From Caryophanales bacterium UBA4869 (GTDB lineage Bacteria > Bacillota_I > Bacilli_A > RFN20 > CAG-288), in assembly GCA_002399505.1 (NCBI GenBank), contig DHDT01000060.1, forward strand, positions 6,564 through 19,380: a DNA stretch of 12,817 bases. Direction: 5' to 3'. Within the stretch, counting starts at the first letter, position 1, and each line of letters starts with the position of its first letter. The notes below the pieces were generated by a model. That model ran no database searches. It worked only from the letters and a program-made list of their open reading frames with translations, and had not been told where the DNA came from. The translations under genes and the position numbers were made by a program. Positions 1 through 6,696 of this stretch are shown here, one piece after another.

Positions 1-324
1 GTTCCCTCAACTGAGATGATCACCAGTGCCATGTTAGTTGAAGTCAATAGCGATCTCAGCAAGAATTCCTCTTCTGATAGCGGAGACTATTACAAGTATT
101 CCACCAAGTTTTATCTTGATGGATCCGCTCTCTCTTACAAATGTGAGCTTTCTTCTCAGATAACTCTTCTCAATATCAAGACTGTAACTGAGTCTTCCTC
201 CTCATACAACTACAATTCCGATGGCTTATTCGTTGGAAGCTCAGTCAGTATTCATGAGAAAATCGGCGATGACAACGAATTCAGAATTACTGCCACCTCC
301 ACTGTCGAATGGAAGACTAAGTAG
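1..324 (+). CDS. C-terminal part of a Ser-rich, probably secreted or surface protein (partial)
   Basis: Frame 1 is open from the first base of the window to a TAG stop at 322-324, so this is the last 107 residues of a gene that starts upstream; the Met at base 16 is internal, not a supported start. The visible part is rich in Ser, Thr, Tyr and Asn, with runs such as KNSSSDSGDYYKYS and SSSSYNYNSDG, and has alternating hydrophobic and polar residues that suggest beta structure. It has no membrane segment and one Cys. That composition fits an extracytoplasmic protein, and a lipoprotein with the start KGNSSS after its lipobox begins at the other end of the window, but no homology between them can be shown. 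It is followed by a strong terminator. Function unknown. Confidence 0.6.
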   Translation, partial: VPSTEMITSAMLVEVNSDLSKNSSSDSGDYYKYSTKFYLDGSALSYKCELSSQITLLNIKTVTESSSSYNYNSDGLFVGSSVSIHEKIGDDNEFRITATSTVEWKTK

Positions 325-342
325 TAATTAAGAAGATCTCTG

Positions 343-371
343 CTTCCCGGGAAACCGGGAAGTTTTTATTT
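343..371 (+). terminator. Rho-independent terminator closing the first gene
   Basis: A perfect 8-bp stem CTTCCCGG/CCGGGAAG (343-350 with 355-362) is capped by a GAAA tetraloop and followed by TTTTTATTT. It lies 18 bases after the stop codon and isolates the upstream gene from the glucosidase gene. Confidence 0.93.
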
Positions 372-403
372 GGTTTATTTTAATTTTGCCGTAAAATAGA
401 AAT
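369..403 (+). promoter_or_regulatory. Probable leaderless promoter of the glucosidase gene
   Basis: A -10 box TAAAAT at 392-397 ends six bases before the ATG at 404, so transcription should start at or within a base or two of the ATG. A weak -35 candidate TTTGGT lies at 369-374 with a 17-base spacer, just behind the upstream T-tract. No Shine-Dalgarno sequence is present between the box and the ATG, which fits a leaderless mRNA. Confidence 0.5.
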
Positions 404-2035
404 ATGGAAAAGAAATTATTGGCGGAAAACGCAGTCTATCAGATCTACCCTTCTTCTTTTAAGGATTCTAACGGTGACGGCAGAGGCGATATCAGAGGAA
501 TTATCTCTAAACTCGATTATCTGCAGTCTTTGGGAATTAAGTTAGTCTGGCTGTCTCCCATCTACGCTTCCCCCTTGTTTGACATGGGTTACGATATCAG
601 CGATTACTATAAGATCAATCCGCTCTATGGAACGATGGATGATTTTGATGAGCTTCTAAGAGAAGCCAAGAAAAGAGACATGAAAATCATCATGGACTTA
701 GTTGTCAATCACACCTCAGATAAATGCAAGTGGTTTGAGGAAGCGATCAAGAATCCTTCTTCGCCTTATCGAGATTACTATATCTTCAAAGAAGGAAAGA
801 ACAACAAAGCTCCCAACAACTGGACTTCTACCTTTTTAGGATCCGCCTGGGAGAAAGTACCTAATGAAGAAAACACCTATTATCTTCATATTTTTGACAA
901 GAAACAACCTGATTTGAATTGGCACAATCCCCATGTCTACGAAGAAGTGAAAAATATCATGAACTTCTGGCTGGACAAAGGCGTCTATGGTTTCAGATGC
1001 GATGTCATTTCCATCATCTACAAAGAAAGCTTTGAAGACGGTGGAAAAAGCCGTATCGGTGCACCTATAGGCTCTGAACATTATGTTGCCACCCCAGGCT
1101 GTCATCAGATACTCAAGAGACTCAGAAAAGATACTGTCGATCTTCATAACGGAATCCTGATAGGCGAATGTTTTGGTTCCACTCTTGCTGACTGCAAAGA
1201 CTTTATTGATAACGGAGAACTTGATACCTTCTTCCAGTTTGATTTGGCCAACCTCGATTCTGCTCTCATTAATCCTCGTGTTAACACCAAGAAATTTGTT
1301 CAGGGAATCAAAGACTGGCAGAACAAAGTAGACTGGAACGGCAACTACTTGGAAAATCATGACCAGAGAAGATCTGTCGGACGTTATTGCACCTATAAAG
1401 ACTCGGTAGTAGGAAGCAAAATGCTTCTTACATTAGTCTATACCTTAAGAGGCACCCCTTTTATCTATCAGGGAGAAGAACTCGGAGCTAGAGATTATCC
1501 AGCACTTCTGCCAATAGACGATTCCAGAGACTGTGTTACTAAATATATCTACAAGATGGCCACTTCCTATCATATGCCGAAAAAAATGGCCTTAAAGATT
1601 GCCATGACTAAAGGACGAGACAACGAAAGAGCTCCGATGGCCTTCTCCTCTAAAGAGGGTTATGGATTCTCTGATCCTTTAATCAAACCCTGGATGCCTT
1701 ATAACCCCACTTGCAAGACATTAAATGTCGAGAACGAAGAAAAAGATGAAGATTCGACTCTTCACTTCTTTAGAAAGATCAATCAGCTTAGGACTGTGTC
1801 TCCTTCCTTATGCTACGGAACAATAAAATTCATGGAATCTCAAAAGGATGTCCTGATTTTCATACGAGAATATGAAAAGGAAAAGACTTTGGTAATCCTC
1901 AATATGACTTCTAAAAAGAGAGTTATTCCAAATTATGATTCCTATGAAGGAAAAGAACTTCTTTTAGCCAATTATCATGATTCGTATTCGGATAAGCTAA
2001 GACCCTACGAAGCTTTAGTCTACAGAATAAAATAA
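404..2035 (+). CDS. malL: GH13 alpha-glucosidase, oligo-1,6-glucosidase (isomaltase) type
   Basis: A cytoplasmic hydrolase of 543 aa with no signal peptide, expected to release glucose from the non-reducing end of isomalto-oligosaccharides. All four GH13 regions are visible: region I DLVVNH (Asp98, Asn102, His103), region II GFRCDV with the nucleophile Asp200, region III GECFG with acid/base Glu255, and region IV ENHDQ with Asp320. QPDLNW near residue 170 and SRD and GRDNERAPM in the later part are typical of the oligo-1,6-glucosidase/trehalose-6-phosphate hydrolase branch. Val directly after the nucleophile is the residue associated with alpha-1,6 preference, whereas alpha-1,4 enzymes tend to have Thr there. 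Length is close to the usual 550-560. A trehalose-6-phosphate hydrolase is a less likely alternative. The gene stands alone, with no sugar transporter or regulator beside it, and ends 11 bases from the convergent neighbour. The symbol is by family and not proven. Confidence 0.88.
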   Translation: MEKKLLAENAVYQIYPSSFKDSNGDGRGDIRGIISKLDYLQSLGIKLVWLSPIYASPLFDMGYDISDYYKINPLYGTMDDFDELLREAKKRDMKIIMDLVVNHTSDKCKWFEEAIKNPSSPYRDYYIFKEGKNNKAPNNWTSTFLGSAWEKVPNEENTYYLHIFDKKQPDLNWHNPHVYEEVKNIMNFWLDKGVYGFRCDVISIIYKESFEDGGKSRIGAPIGSEHYVATPGCHQILKRLRKDTVDLHNGILIGECFGSTLADCKDFIDNGELDTFFQFDLANLDSALINPRVNTKKFVQGIKDWQNKVDWNGNYLENHDQRRSVGRYCTYKDSVVGSKMLLTLVYTLRGTPFIYQGEELGARDYPALLPIDDSRDCVTKYIYKMATSYHMPKKMALKIAMTKGRDNERAPMAFSSKEGYGFSDPLIKPWMPYNPTCKTLNVENEEKDEDSTLHFFRKINQLRTVSPSLCYGTIKFMESQKDVLIFIREYEKEKTLVILNMTSKKRVIPNYDSYEGKELLLANYHDSYSDKLRPYEALVYRIK

Positions 2036-2046
2036 AACAATCTTAT

Positions 2047-2577
2047 CTATTTATCAGAGATTGCTGTTTCCCCTTTTTTATTGAAGAACAGCTTTTTATT
2101 ATCCTTGAAATTGAAATAGACAGCTATGAACGCACCGAGAAAAACAACACTTATAAAGGGTGCGAAGTAACCACCCCAATCCAATTTGATATTGGATTTC
2201 GTATACCCGAATAAGACACAGACAACAATATCGGAAACTGCTTTTAAAGAATAGACTACAGTCTCTATTCTGAAAACAGGTTTCCGATATTGATCTTTGG
2301 TAAACAATCCAACGAGAGAAACAAGAAGCAGAATAGCTGAAAAGATTATAGAAAACAGCATAAGAATAACAGCATAGTGGATGATATCTCCGCTATCCTG
2401 ATAAAAAACAAGAGAGCCATAACCGGAAACGGAAACCTTTTTATTGTCATTCATAGTGAAGACATAAGGAGTCAGAATAAGTAATAAAAAAAGTATGGAG
2501 AAGAGAACTGTCAGCCAGTCAGACAGTCTTTTTCTCTGATTAGGATTAGTCAATATTTCTTTAGTTTCTGCTTTCAT
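2047..2577 (-). CDS. Four-helix membrane protein of unknown function
   Basis: A 176-aa protein. I chose the ATG at 2577 because AAGAGG (2584-2589 on the plus strand as CCTCTT) sits six bases upstream; an in-frame GTG at 2598 has no ribosome site. After a short charged N-terminus (KAETKEILTNPNQRKR), four hydrophobic segments are seen: WLTVLFSILFLLLILTPYVF, IIHYAVILMLFSIIFSAILL with its continuation LVSLVGLF, VVYSLKAVSDIVVCVLFGY, and FAPFISVVFLGAFIAVYF. A short polar loop with a YGSLVFYQDSGD stretch separates helices 1 and 2. No family motif is recognised. It is the only gene on this strand here, convergent with the glucosidase and divergent from the DUF368-like operon. Confidence 0.75.
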   Translation of the reverse strand: MKAETKEILTNPNQRKRLSDWLTVLFSILFLLLILTPYVFTMNDNKKVSVSGYGSLVFYQDSGDIIHYAVILMLFSIIFSAILLLVSLVGLFTKDQYRKPVFRIETVVYSLKAVSDIVVCVLFGYTKSNIKLDWGGYFAPFISVVFLGAFIAVYFNFKDNKKLFFNKKGETAISDK

Positions 2578-2608
2578 TATCAACCTCTTTTTTATCACTG
2601 CGGTATCT

Positions 2609-2637
2609 ATTTTATCTTAGTCTGAGAAGATAAGGAA
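2609..2637 (-). promoter_or_regulatory. Candidate promoter of the 2577 (-) membrane protein gene
   Basis: On the minus strand TTCCTT (plus 2632-2637), a 17-base spacer and TAAAAT (plus 2609-2614). Predicted start is near 2602, giving a leader of about 25 bases that carries the AAGAGG ribosome site. The -35 match is weak. Confidence 0.45.
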
Positions 2638-2653
2638 CTTCTCTCTGATTATT

Positions 2654-2684
2654 TTGCTTAAAATATGCATATATCGGATATAAT
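2654..2684 (+). promoter_or_regulatory. Candidate promoter of the DUF368-like/rsuA operon
   Basis: TATAAT at 2679-2684 is a perfect -10. The best -35 is TTGCTT at 2654-2659 with a long 19-base spacer. Start of transcription near 2691 would give a leader of about 15 bases before the ATG at 2707 and would exclude the earlier in-frame ATG at 2665. Confidence 0.5.
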
Positions 2685-2706
2685 ATACATATTGACTAAA
2701 GAAATT

Positions 2707-3762
2707 ATGGAAAACACTGAAAAGAAAAAATTCACAATCTGGAAAGATATTGTCAGTATGATAGAAGGCTTTGTCTTAGGAGCTTTTTCCTGGCTTCCTT
2801 TCTTTAATACCAAAGCTTTCAAAACCACCTTAGGAAGAGAAGACCAGCTTTATAAAGATCAGAAATTAGGTCCCGCTCTTTTATCTCTCCTGAAAGAAAA
2901 CTGGCCTTATATCATCGCTGTTATCTTAGGAGCGATATTCTTCTTCCTGACTCCGGTTTCCTATCTGTTCTCGATGTATAAGACAGCAATTTTCTCTATG
3001 TTTATCTGCTTTGCTGTCGGTTTCTCTTTACTTGAGATTCAGAGAATCAGAAAGAACAGGAATCAGAAGAAACATCTTTTGACAACCTGTATTTCTTTTG
3101 GAGTCGGAATTATCTTAGGCATCATTCTGCATTTTATCGATTTGTCTTCAATCACTGAGATCACCAGTATCTCTTCCTGTTTCATCTCTCTTTTATTGAT
3201 GATGATTGCTACTTTTATAGGGACTTTCAGCGGAATAGGAATAGGAACTATATTCTTCTTCCCTTCTTTCTATCTGCTATTTGCTTCCGGAATTACAAAC
3301 CTAAGTTATCTTAATAACATCTCCGTCTTCATTCCCCTTCTTTGCTTCTGTCTTGTCGGCTCGGCTATCGGATATTTCCTCAGTTTCATATTGAGAAGAA
3401 ACAAAAATATATCAAGCAGCGAACAAAGCGGATTAGCCTTGGGACTCAATTTATCGGGAATCATCTTCATTGCCATGTCATTTATCGATACCAAGAAGGC
3501 CGGTCTTCCTTTCTTCAACACCACTTCAAAGATCACTGAAATTGCTCAGCTGATGGTATTGCTTTCAGTCATCTTCGGCAGTATCTTCCTTTCAGTCGTT
3601 CTGTCGATTTCTTCTTTTGAGAAACTGAAGAAAGAAAAACAGAATGAAGAAATCGATGAAGACTATGTTCCTAAAATGCCGGTTGAAAAAGTCACTGAGA
3701 CTACCATTGAAGAGACAAGAGCTTTAACTCAAGAGAAAGAAAACGAAAATGAGACTAGATAG
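2707..3762 (+). CDS. Multi-pass membrane protein, divergent DUF368-like
   Basis: A 351-aa protein with about eight hydrophobic segments, then a charged Glu/Lys-rich tail of roughly 45 residues. Start chosen at 2707 from the promoter position. The order of elements resembles DUF368, a family recently linked to recycling of undecaprenyl phosphate across the membrane. There is an N-terminal GFVLGAFSWLPFFNTKAF where DUF368 has G-x-A-x-x-x-PGVSGGT, then a hairpin and FICFAVGFSLLEIQRIR where DUF368 has FFIGLxxGS. The second inverted half has FIGTFSGIGIGTIFFFPSF near the usual LPGISGSF site. The diagnostic PGVSGGT and PGISGS motifs are not conserved, so the assignment rests on layout only and transport activity is uncertain. 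The 3' end overlaps the rsuA-type gene by 14 bases, so the two are co-transcribed and probably translationally coupled. Confidence 0.55.
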   Translation: MENTEKKKFTIWKDIVSMIEGFVLGAFSWLPFFNTKAFKTTLGREDQLYKDQKLGPALLSLLKENWPYIIAVILGAIFFFLTPVSYLFSMYKTAIFSMFICFAVGFSLLEIQRIRKNRNQKKHLLTTCISFGVGIILGIILHFIDLSSITEITSISSCFISLLLMMIATFIGTFSGIGIGTIFFFPSFYLLFASGITNLSYLNNISVFIPLLCFCLVGSAIGYFLSFILRRNKNISSSEQSGLALGLNLSGIIFIAMSFIDTKKAGLPFFNTTSKITEIAQLMVLLSVIFGSIFLSVVLSISSFEKLKKEKQNEEIDEDYVPKMPVEKVTETTIEETRALTQEKENENETR

Positions 3763-4471
3763 GTTTTTATCTATACATGGTTTTGGTTCAAGAAGAACAG
3801 TCAAGAAATTCATGAGAGACATGAAAGTCACCGTCAACGGTGAAACAGTCTCGGTCTATGATACTGAGATCAAGGGAACAGATGTCATTGAAGTAAATGG
3901 TCAGCTGATTCCAAATCTTGCCTATGTGACCATTCTTTTGAATAAACCTCAAGACTATATGTGTTCTTTAGTCGATGAAAGATATCCATCTGTCATCAGA
4001 CTGATTCCTGAGATGTATCAAAAGAGAGTGAGAATAGTTGGAAGACTTGATGCCGATACTACCGGTCTTCTTCTTTTCACTGATAACGGGTTGCTTAATT
4101 CACGTCTTGCCAATCCCCGTTATGAGATACCTAAGACTTATGATGTCGAAGTAAATCATATTCTGAAACCGGAATTAGTCGATATCTTCAAAGCCGGTAA
4201 TCTCGATATCGGAAGAGGAGAGATAGCCTCCAGTTCGATTCTTGAAATCAAAGACGAAAATCATGCCTCTATAACAGTCCATGAAGGCAAATACCACGAA
4301 ATCAAAAGACTCTTTGGGAAATTCAACTATGACGTCATCAAACTGAAAAGAGTGAAAATGGGTCCTTTGACATTAGGAGACCTAAAAGAAGGAGAATGTC
4401 ATCTTCTCACTGAGGAAGAGTACAATAATCTTTTGGATTTTGTCCACCTTAAAAGGGAGGAACAGTTATGA
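3749..4471 (+). CDS. rsuA: RsuA-family 16S rRNA pseudouridine synthase
   Basis: A 240-aa enzyme expected to isomerise one uridine of 16S rRNA (position 516 in E. coli) during small-subunit assembly. An N-terminal S4 RNA-binding domain covers about residues 1-55 (MRLDRFLSIHGFGSRR, VTVNGETV). The catalytic domain has GRLDADTTGLLLFTDNG with catalytic Asp101, and the C-terminal family signature EGKYHEIKRLFG. Length is normal. RluB or RluF-type specificity cannot be fully excluded from motifs, but the small size and single S4 fit RsuA. It starts inside the end of the DUF368-like gene (14-base overlap, purine-rich AAGAGAAAG upstream) and its TGA stop overlaps the next ATG (ATGA), so it sits in the middle of a coupled operon. 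Confidence 0.88.
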   Translation: MRLDRFLSIHGFGSRRTVKKFMRDMKVTVNGETVSVYDTEIKGTDVIEVNGQLIPNLAYVTILLNKPQDYMCSLVDERYPSVIRLIPEMYQKRVRIVGRLDADTTGLLLFTDNGLLNSRLANPRYEIPKTYDVEVNHILKPELVDIFKAGNLDIGRGEIASSSILEIKDENHASITVHEGKYHEIKRLFGKFNYDVIKLKRVKMGPLTLGDLKEGECHLLTEEEYNNLLDFVHLKREEQL

Positions 4472-5007
4472 GCAATATGATATGTCCGATCTGCGGAAAA
4501 GATGATACGGAGACTTTCTTTGATAGAAAGCTCCATCAGCAAGGCTATCACTGCCTATCCTGTAATCGTGATTTTGGAGTCGATGACGGAAAGAAAATCA
4601 AACAGTACGAAGATGAACTGAATGATTTTGTCTATGAAAGAGTTGAAAAAGACTCGACGATTAAAAGAATCTACATCAAAAAAATCCTCGACAAAGTGAC
4701 TCTGAAACCCGAACTTATCAAAAACAAAGTCCTTCAGCCTTATCAGGAAGCCGATATCTCTGATTTATGGCCGACATTGAAGAAATTCCTCTTTGAGCAG
4801 ATCTATATCTTAGACTGGCCAGATACTCTGACTGGTTTTCTGACTGGAAAGAATGATGAATCATATGAGATTGATATGAAGTTCCAGTTGGCGTTAATCA
4901 ACCCCATAGTCAAAAAAGGAGAAGCTCTGCTTCCTCCTTACTTAAAAGCCTTAGATACTCTCTTTTCATCATTCTTTGAAATCAACAATGACAATGAACA
5001 GCATTAA
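4468..5007 (+). CDS. Zinc-ribbon protein of unknown function
   Basis: A 179-aa protein with an N-terminal zinc ribbon: CPIC at residues 6-9 and CLSC at 29-32, in the form C-x2-C-G...G-Y-x-C-x2-C-x3-F, as found in nucleic-acid-binding or rRNA-associated ribbons. The rest is soluble and mixed charged/hydrophobic with no motif I recognise; the centre (residues about 90-130) is rich in Trp, Phe and Leu. The start is firm: GGGAGG at 4455-4460 with a seven-base spacer, and ATGA overlap with the rsuA-type stop. Position directly behind an rRNA-modifying enzyme hints at a link with ribosomes, but that is guilt by association only. The next gene starts inside its 3' end. Confidence 0.75.
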   Translation: MSNMICPICGKDDTETFFDRKLHQQGYHCLSCNRDFGVDDGKKIKQYEDELNDFVYERVEKDSTIKRIYIKKILDKVTLKPELIKNKVLQPYQEADISDLWPTLKKFLFEQIYILDWPDTLTGFLTGKNDESYEIDMKFQLALINPIVKKGEALLPPYLKALDTLFSSFFEINNDNEQH

Positions 5008-5383
5008 CGATATAAGAAGAATAAAATTCTGGAAGAGGTCTTCTTCTTCAGTAGAGCAGACAGAAGAAGTCGAAATAACTATCGATGCTGACAGTCAGGC
5101 TATAATCACCGTCAGAGTCAACGGCAACGAGAAACGACGCCCTCTGAAAACTGAAGAAAGAGAAAAACTCCTATCCGCTCTTTTTGATGAATATCAGATA
5201 GATAAAACAGAAAAAGACTATCGCGCCTATAAATACGAAGACAGTATTTCCGATTACACTTTGAAATTCTTCTTAGTCATAGATTTCAAAGACAAAACTT
5301 ATCTCGCCATCAAAGGGATAAGACCTTTTGAGCAGCCTCATTATCAAGATCTGACCAATCTGATGACTGAGTTTATCAATTAA
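4988..5383 (+). CDS. Small conserved-looking protein of unknown function, last gene of the rsuA operon
   Basis: A 131-aa soluble protein if the ATG at 4988 is used; ATG 4994 and TTG 4976 are in-frame alternatives and none has a clear ribosome site, so translation probably depends on coupling to the zinc-ribbon gene, which it overlaps by 20 bases. After a basic start (DIRRIKFWKRSSSS) the sequence alternates in a way expected for a small alpha/beta fold: VEITIDADSQAIITVRVNG, a Lys/Glu-rich helix, then LKFFLVIDFKDKTYLAIKG and a C-terminal helix. No Cys, no membrane segment, no recognised motif. It ends two bases from the convergent gene, without a visible terminator between them. Confidence 0.65.
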   Translation: MTMNSINDIRRIKFWKRSSSSVEQTEEVEITIDADSQAIITVRVNGNEKRRPLKTEEREKLLSALFDEYQIDKTEKDYRAYKYEDSISDYTLKFFLVIDFKDKTYLAIKGIRPFEQPHYQDLTNLMTEFIN

Positions 5384-5385
5384 AC

Positions 5386-5910
5386 TTATCTGACGTCATA
5401 CTCTTTCCGGACATCATATGTTTTTCGAAGCTCAGGAAAAGATTTTCTGATATTTTCCTCAACGTCTTTTTCCGATGAAGAAAGAAGCTGTAATTCTGAG
5501 CCTAGCAGAGAAGAACCGGATAAAAACATCGGTTTTGTTTTTTCATCTGAGCTTTTTATTTCACCCATCGACATATCAAAGACAAGATTGGACGCTCTTT
5601 TGAGATAGACGATCTCAAAGGAAGCGGAAGAAGATTTCCTGACTACGGCATTCATAAAAGATTCTTCTTCGAGTATATGGTAATGTTCATCAGAATAACC
5701 GTATAAATTCTCCTGCTCGTCTTTTCTGGTTATATAAATGTCCTCTCCAAACCGGAACAGAAAAGAAAATTCCGACTGCTTCTCTTCTTTGACCAGAGAA
5801 GCATATAAAAGAAAAGCCATATCAAGAAGAGAGGAGTTAAAGCCAATATTTATCTTCCTCGTCATTTTCTTCTCATCACAATAGAACGTCAATTCACTTT
5901 GATAATTCAT
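5386..5910 (-). CDS. Protein of unknown function, probably leaderless
   Basis: A 174-aa soluble protein. The N-terminal half reads like a beta/alpha/beta module (SELTFYCDEKKMTRKINIGF, then a helix LLDMAFLLYASLVKEEK, then FSFLFRFGEDIYITR). The middle holds SFEIVYLKRASNLVFDMSMGE, and the C-terminus is Ser-rich and charged, closing with a short repeated unit YDVRKEYDVR. I do not recognise the family. TATAAT ends six bases before the ATG, and no Shine-Dalgarno site is present. It lies just downstream of the terminator that closes the minus-strand HPr-like/non-coding transcript, so leaky termination would feed into it. It is convergent with the rsuA operon, with two bases between the stop codons. 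Confidence 0.65.
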   Translation of the reverse strand: MNYQSELTFYCDEKKMTRKINIGFNSSLLDMAFLLYASLVKEEKQSEFSFLFRFGEDIYITRKDEQENLYGYSDEHYHILEEESFMNAVVRKSSSASFEIVYLKRASNLVFDMSMGEIKSSDEKTKPMFLSGSSLLGSELQLLSSSEKDVEENIRKSFPELRKTYDVRKEYDVR

Positions 5911-5916
5911 ACTTCA

Positions 5917-5922
5917 ATTATA
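5917..5922 (-). promoter_or_regulatory. -10 box of the 5910 (-) gene, leaderless layout
   Basis: Minus-strand TATAAT (plus ATTATA) with exactly six bases to the ATG at 5910. No -35 match is seen at 16-18 bases; that position falls in the terminator hairpin at 5936-5973. Same -10-to-ATG distance as the glucosidase gene. Confidence 0.5.
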
Positions 5923-5929
5923 TTACATA

Positions 5930-5973
5930 AGAAAAGGGCCCAGTTACGCAATTCAACAATTGTGTCTGAGCCC
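5930..5973 (-). terminator. Rho-independent terminator of the minus-strand HPr-like/non-coding transcript
   Basis: Read on the minus strand, a long hairpin GGGCTCAG...CTGGGCCC with one mismatch continues as ACACAATT/AATTGCGT (one G-U pair, two-base bulge) around a GTTG loop, followed by CCCTTTTCTT. The tract is short and interrupted but the stem is strong. On the plus strand the same hairpin is not followed by T residues, which sets the direction. Confidence 0.75.
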
Positions 5974-6210
5974 CTATCTTACCGACTCCTTATCGGCTGA
6001 ATCTATAGAACAAATCGTATCGTATCTGCTCCTCTCTGACCTAGGTCGCCATAACAGAAACATCTAGATCTCGACTAGTACCTTATAAGCTAATATAGAA
6101 CCATAACTATAATCCCGTATCTAATAGGATCAAATAGTACCAAAAGTACCTGATAGTATCGAGCGTCTCGTAAACTAAGACATCGTAGCATCTCTTATAG
6201 GATTGAAAGT

Positions 6211-6280
6211 ATCGGATAGTATCAGCCAGTATCAGCTAGCATCAGCTAAGATCACCTAGTATCGAATAATATCATCCAAT
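6211..6280. repeat. Seven tandem degenerate 10-base units, consensus ATCAGCTAGT
   Basis: Seven consecutive decamers start with ATC in exact register: ATCGGATAGT, ATCAGCCAGT, ATCAGCTAGC, ATCAGCTAAG, ATCACCTAGT, ATCGAATAAT, ATCATCCAAT. The preceding AGT (6208-6210) and looser AGTACC/AGTATC units at 6136-6160 with 9-10-base spacing extend the pattern. On the minus strand the unit reads ACTAGCTGAT. The period equals about one DNA helical turn and is not a multiple of three, so it is not a coding repeat. Confidence 0.85.
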
Positions 6281-6563
6281 CCCTTCCCGTACACCACGTA
6301 TCGTCCACCTCGTATCTAACCGCATAATCCCTAAATCCAGGGCGATTAAGCTACAAGTCTTTCAACCATTTCACTTTGTCAGCTCGACATTAGTCATTAA
6401 CAAGAATCGGCAGGAGTCTAAACGTCTCATAGCTCTCAGCAGCTAGGACGACAGCTTACCTGCTTACTTACGGAACTTACCGATTTGACTAGTCATTGGA
6501 CCATACCGAAATGAAATGATTTGCTAAGAAAGAACTTCCTGGACGCCGGCCCTTATAGAATAG

Positions 6564-6636
6564 AAAGGGTCTTCTCGTCTCGAAAGCATACCGTTTCTTC
6601 TATATCATGGCCAGTGATATACAAATAAAGGGTCTT
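6564..6636. repeat. Pair of direct 10-mers AAAGGGTCTT
   Basis: Identical AAAGGGTCTT at 6564-6573 and 6627-6636, 63 bases apart, inside the putative RNA (minus strand AAGACCCTTT). The first copy forms the 3' side of the CCCTT/AAGGG hairpin on the plus reading. Confidence 0.6.
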
Positions 6637-6696
6637 AAAAGAATGGTGGATAAATTCCGTATCAACTATAGACTTCCGTTAGGTAGATAAAGCTAA

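Larger units (their letters stand above)
5931..6696 (-). ncRNA. Putative large structured non-coding RNA or long 3' untranslated region
   Basis: About 765 bases without a usable reading frame on either strand, between the stop of the HPr-like gene and the terminator at 5930-5973. Two 60-base rows counted here are 42% GC, against 22% for a row of the ordinary intergenic DNA at 7081-7140, so it does not look like neutral spacer. Local hairpins are visible: ATATCA/TGATAT (6602-6620), CCCTT/AAGGG (6551-6569), CCCT/AGGG around 6330-6343, CCGA/TCGG (5982-5996) and a palindrome GACCTAGGTC (6038-6047). A period-10 array lies at 6211-6280 and the pentamer GTATC recurs throughout. It may be co-transcribed with the HPr-like gene; a weak internal promoter (minus TTGACG, 16 bases, TAAAGA; plus 6710-6737) could give it its own start near the stop codon. 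Not recognised as tmRNA, RNase P RNA or 6S RNA. Confidence 0.5.

Noticed and set aside
836-1360. 174-aa frame on the minus strand within the glucosidase gene
   Set aside because: It opposes a gene with all catalytic motifs and shows no domain or ribosome site. Minus-strand frames in prfA and yitT are rejected for the same reason.
2665-2706. Earlier start at ATG 2665 for the DUF368-like gene
   Set aside because: The TATAAT at 2679-2684 lies inside that extension; the start at 2707 fits the promoter.
4469-4471. UGA as tryptophan (mollicute code)
   Set aside because: TGA ends the rsuA-type gene exactly at the next start, and TGG is used for Trp in all genes.
5899-5936. Plus-strand promoter TTGATA, 16 bases, TATTAC leading into the non-coding block
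   Set aside because: Possible by motif, but the block has no plus-strand terminator and the hairpin at 5936-5973 has its U-tract on the minus strand.
6211-6280. CRISPR array
   Set aside because: Units are 10 bases, contiguous, degenerate and without unique spacers.
5931-6696. tmRNA, RNase P RNA or 6S RNA
   Set aside because: No tRNA-like CCA end or resume frame, no GAGGAAAGTCC-type P RNA core, and the length and repeats do not fit 6S RNA.
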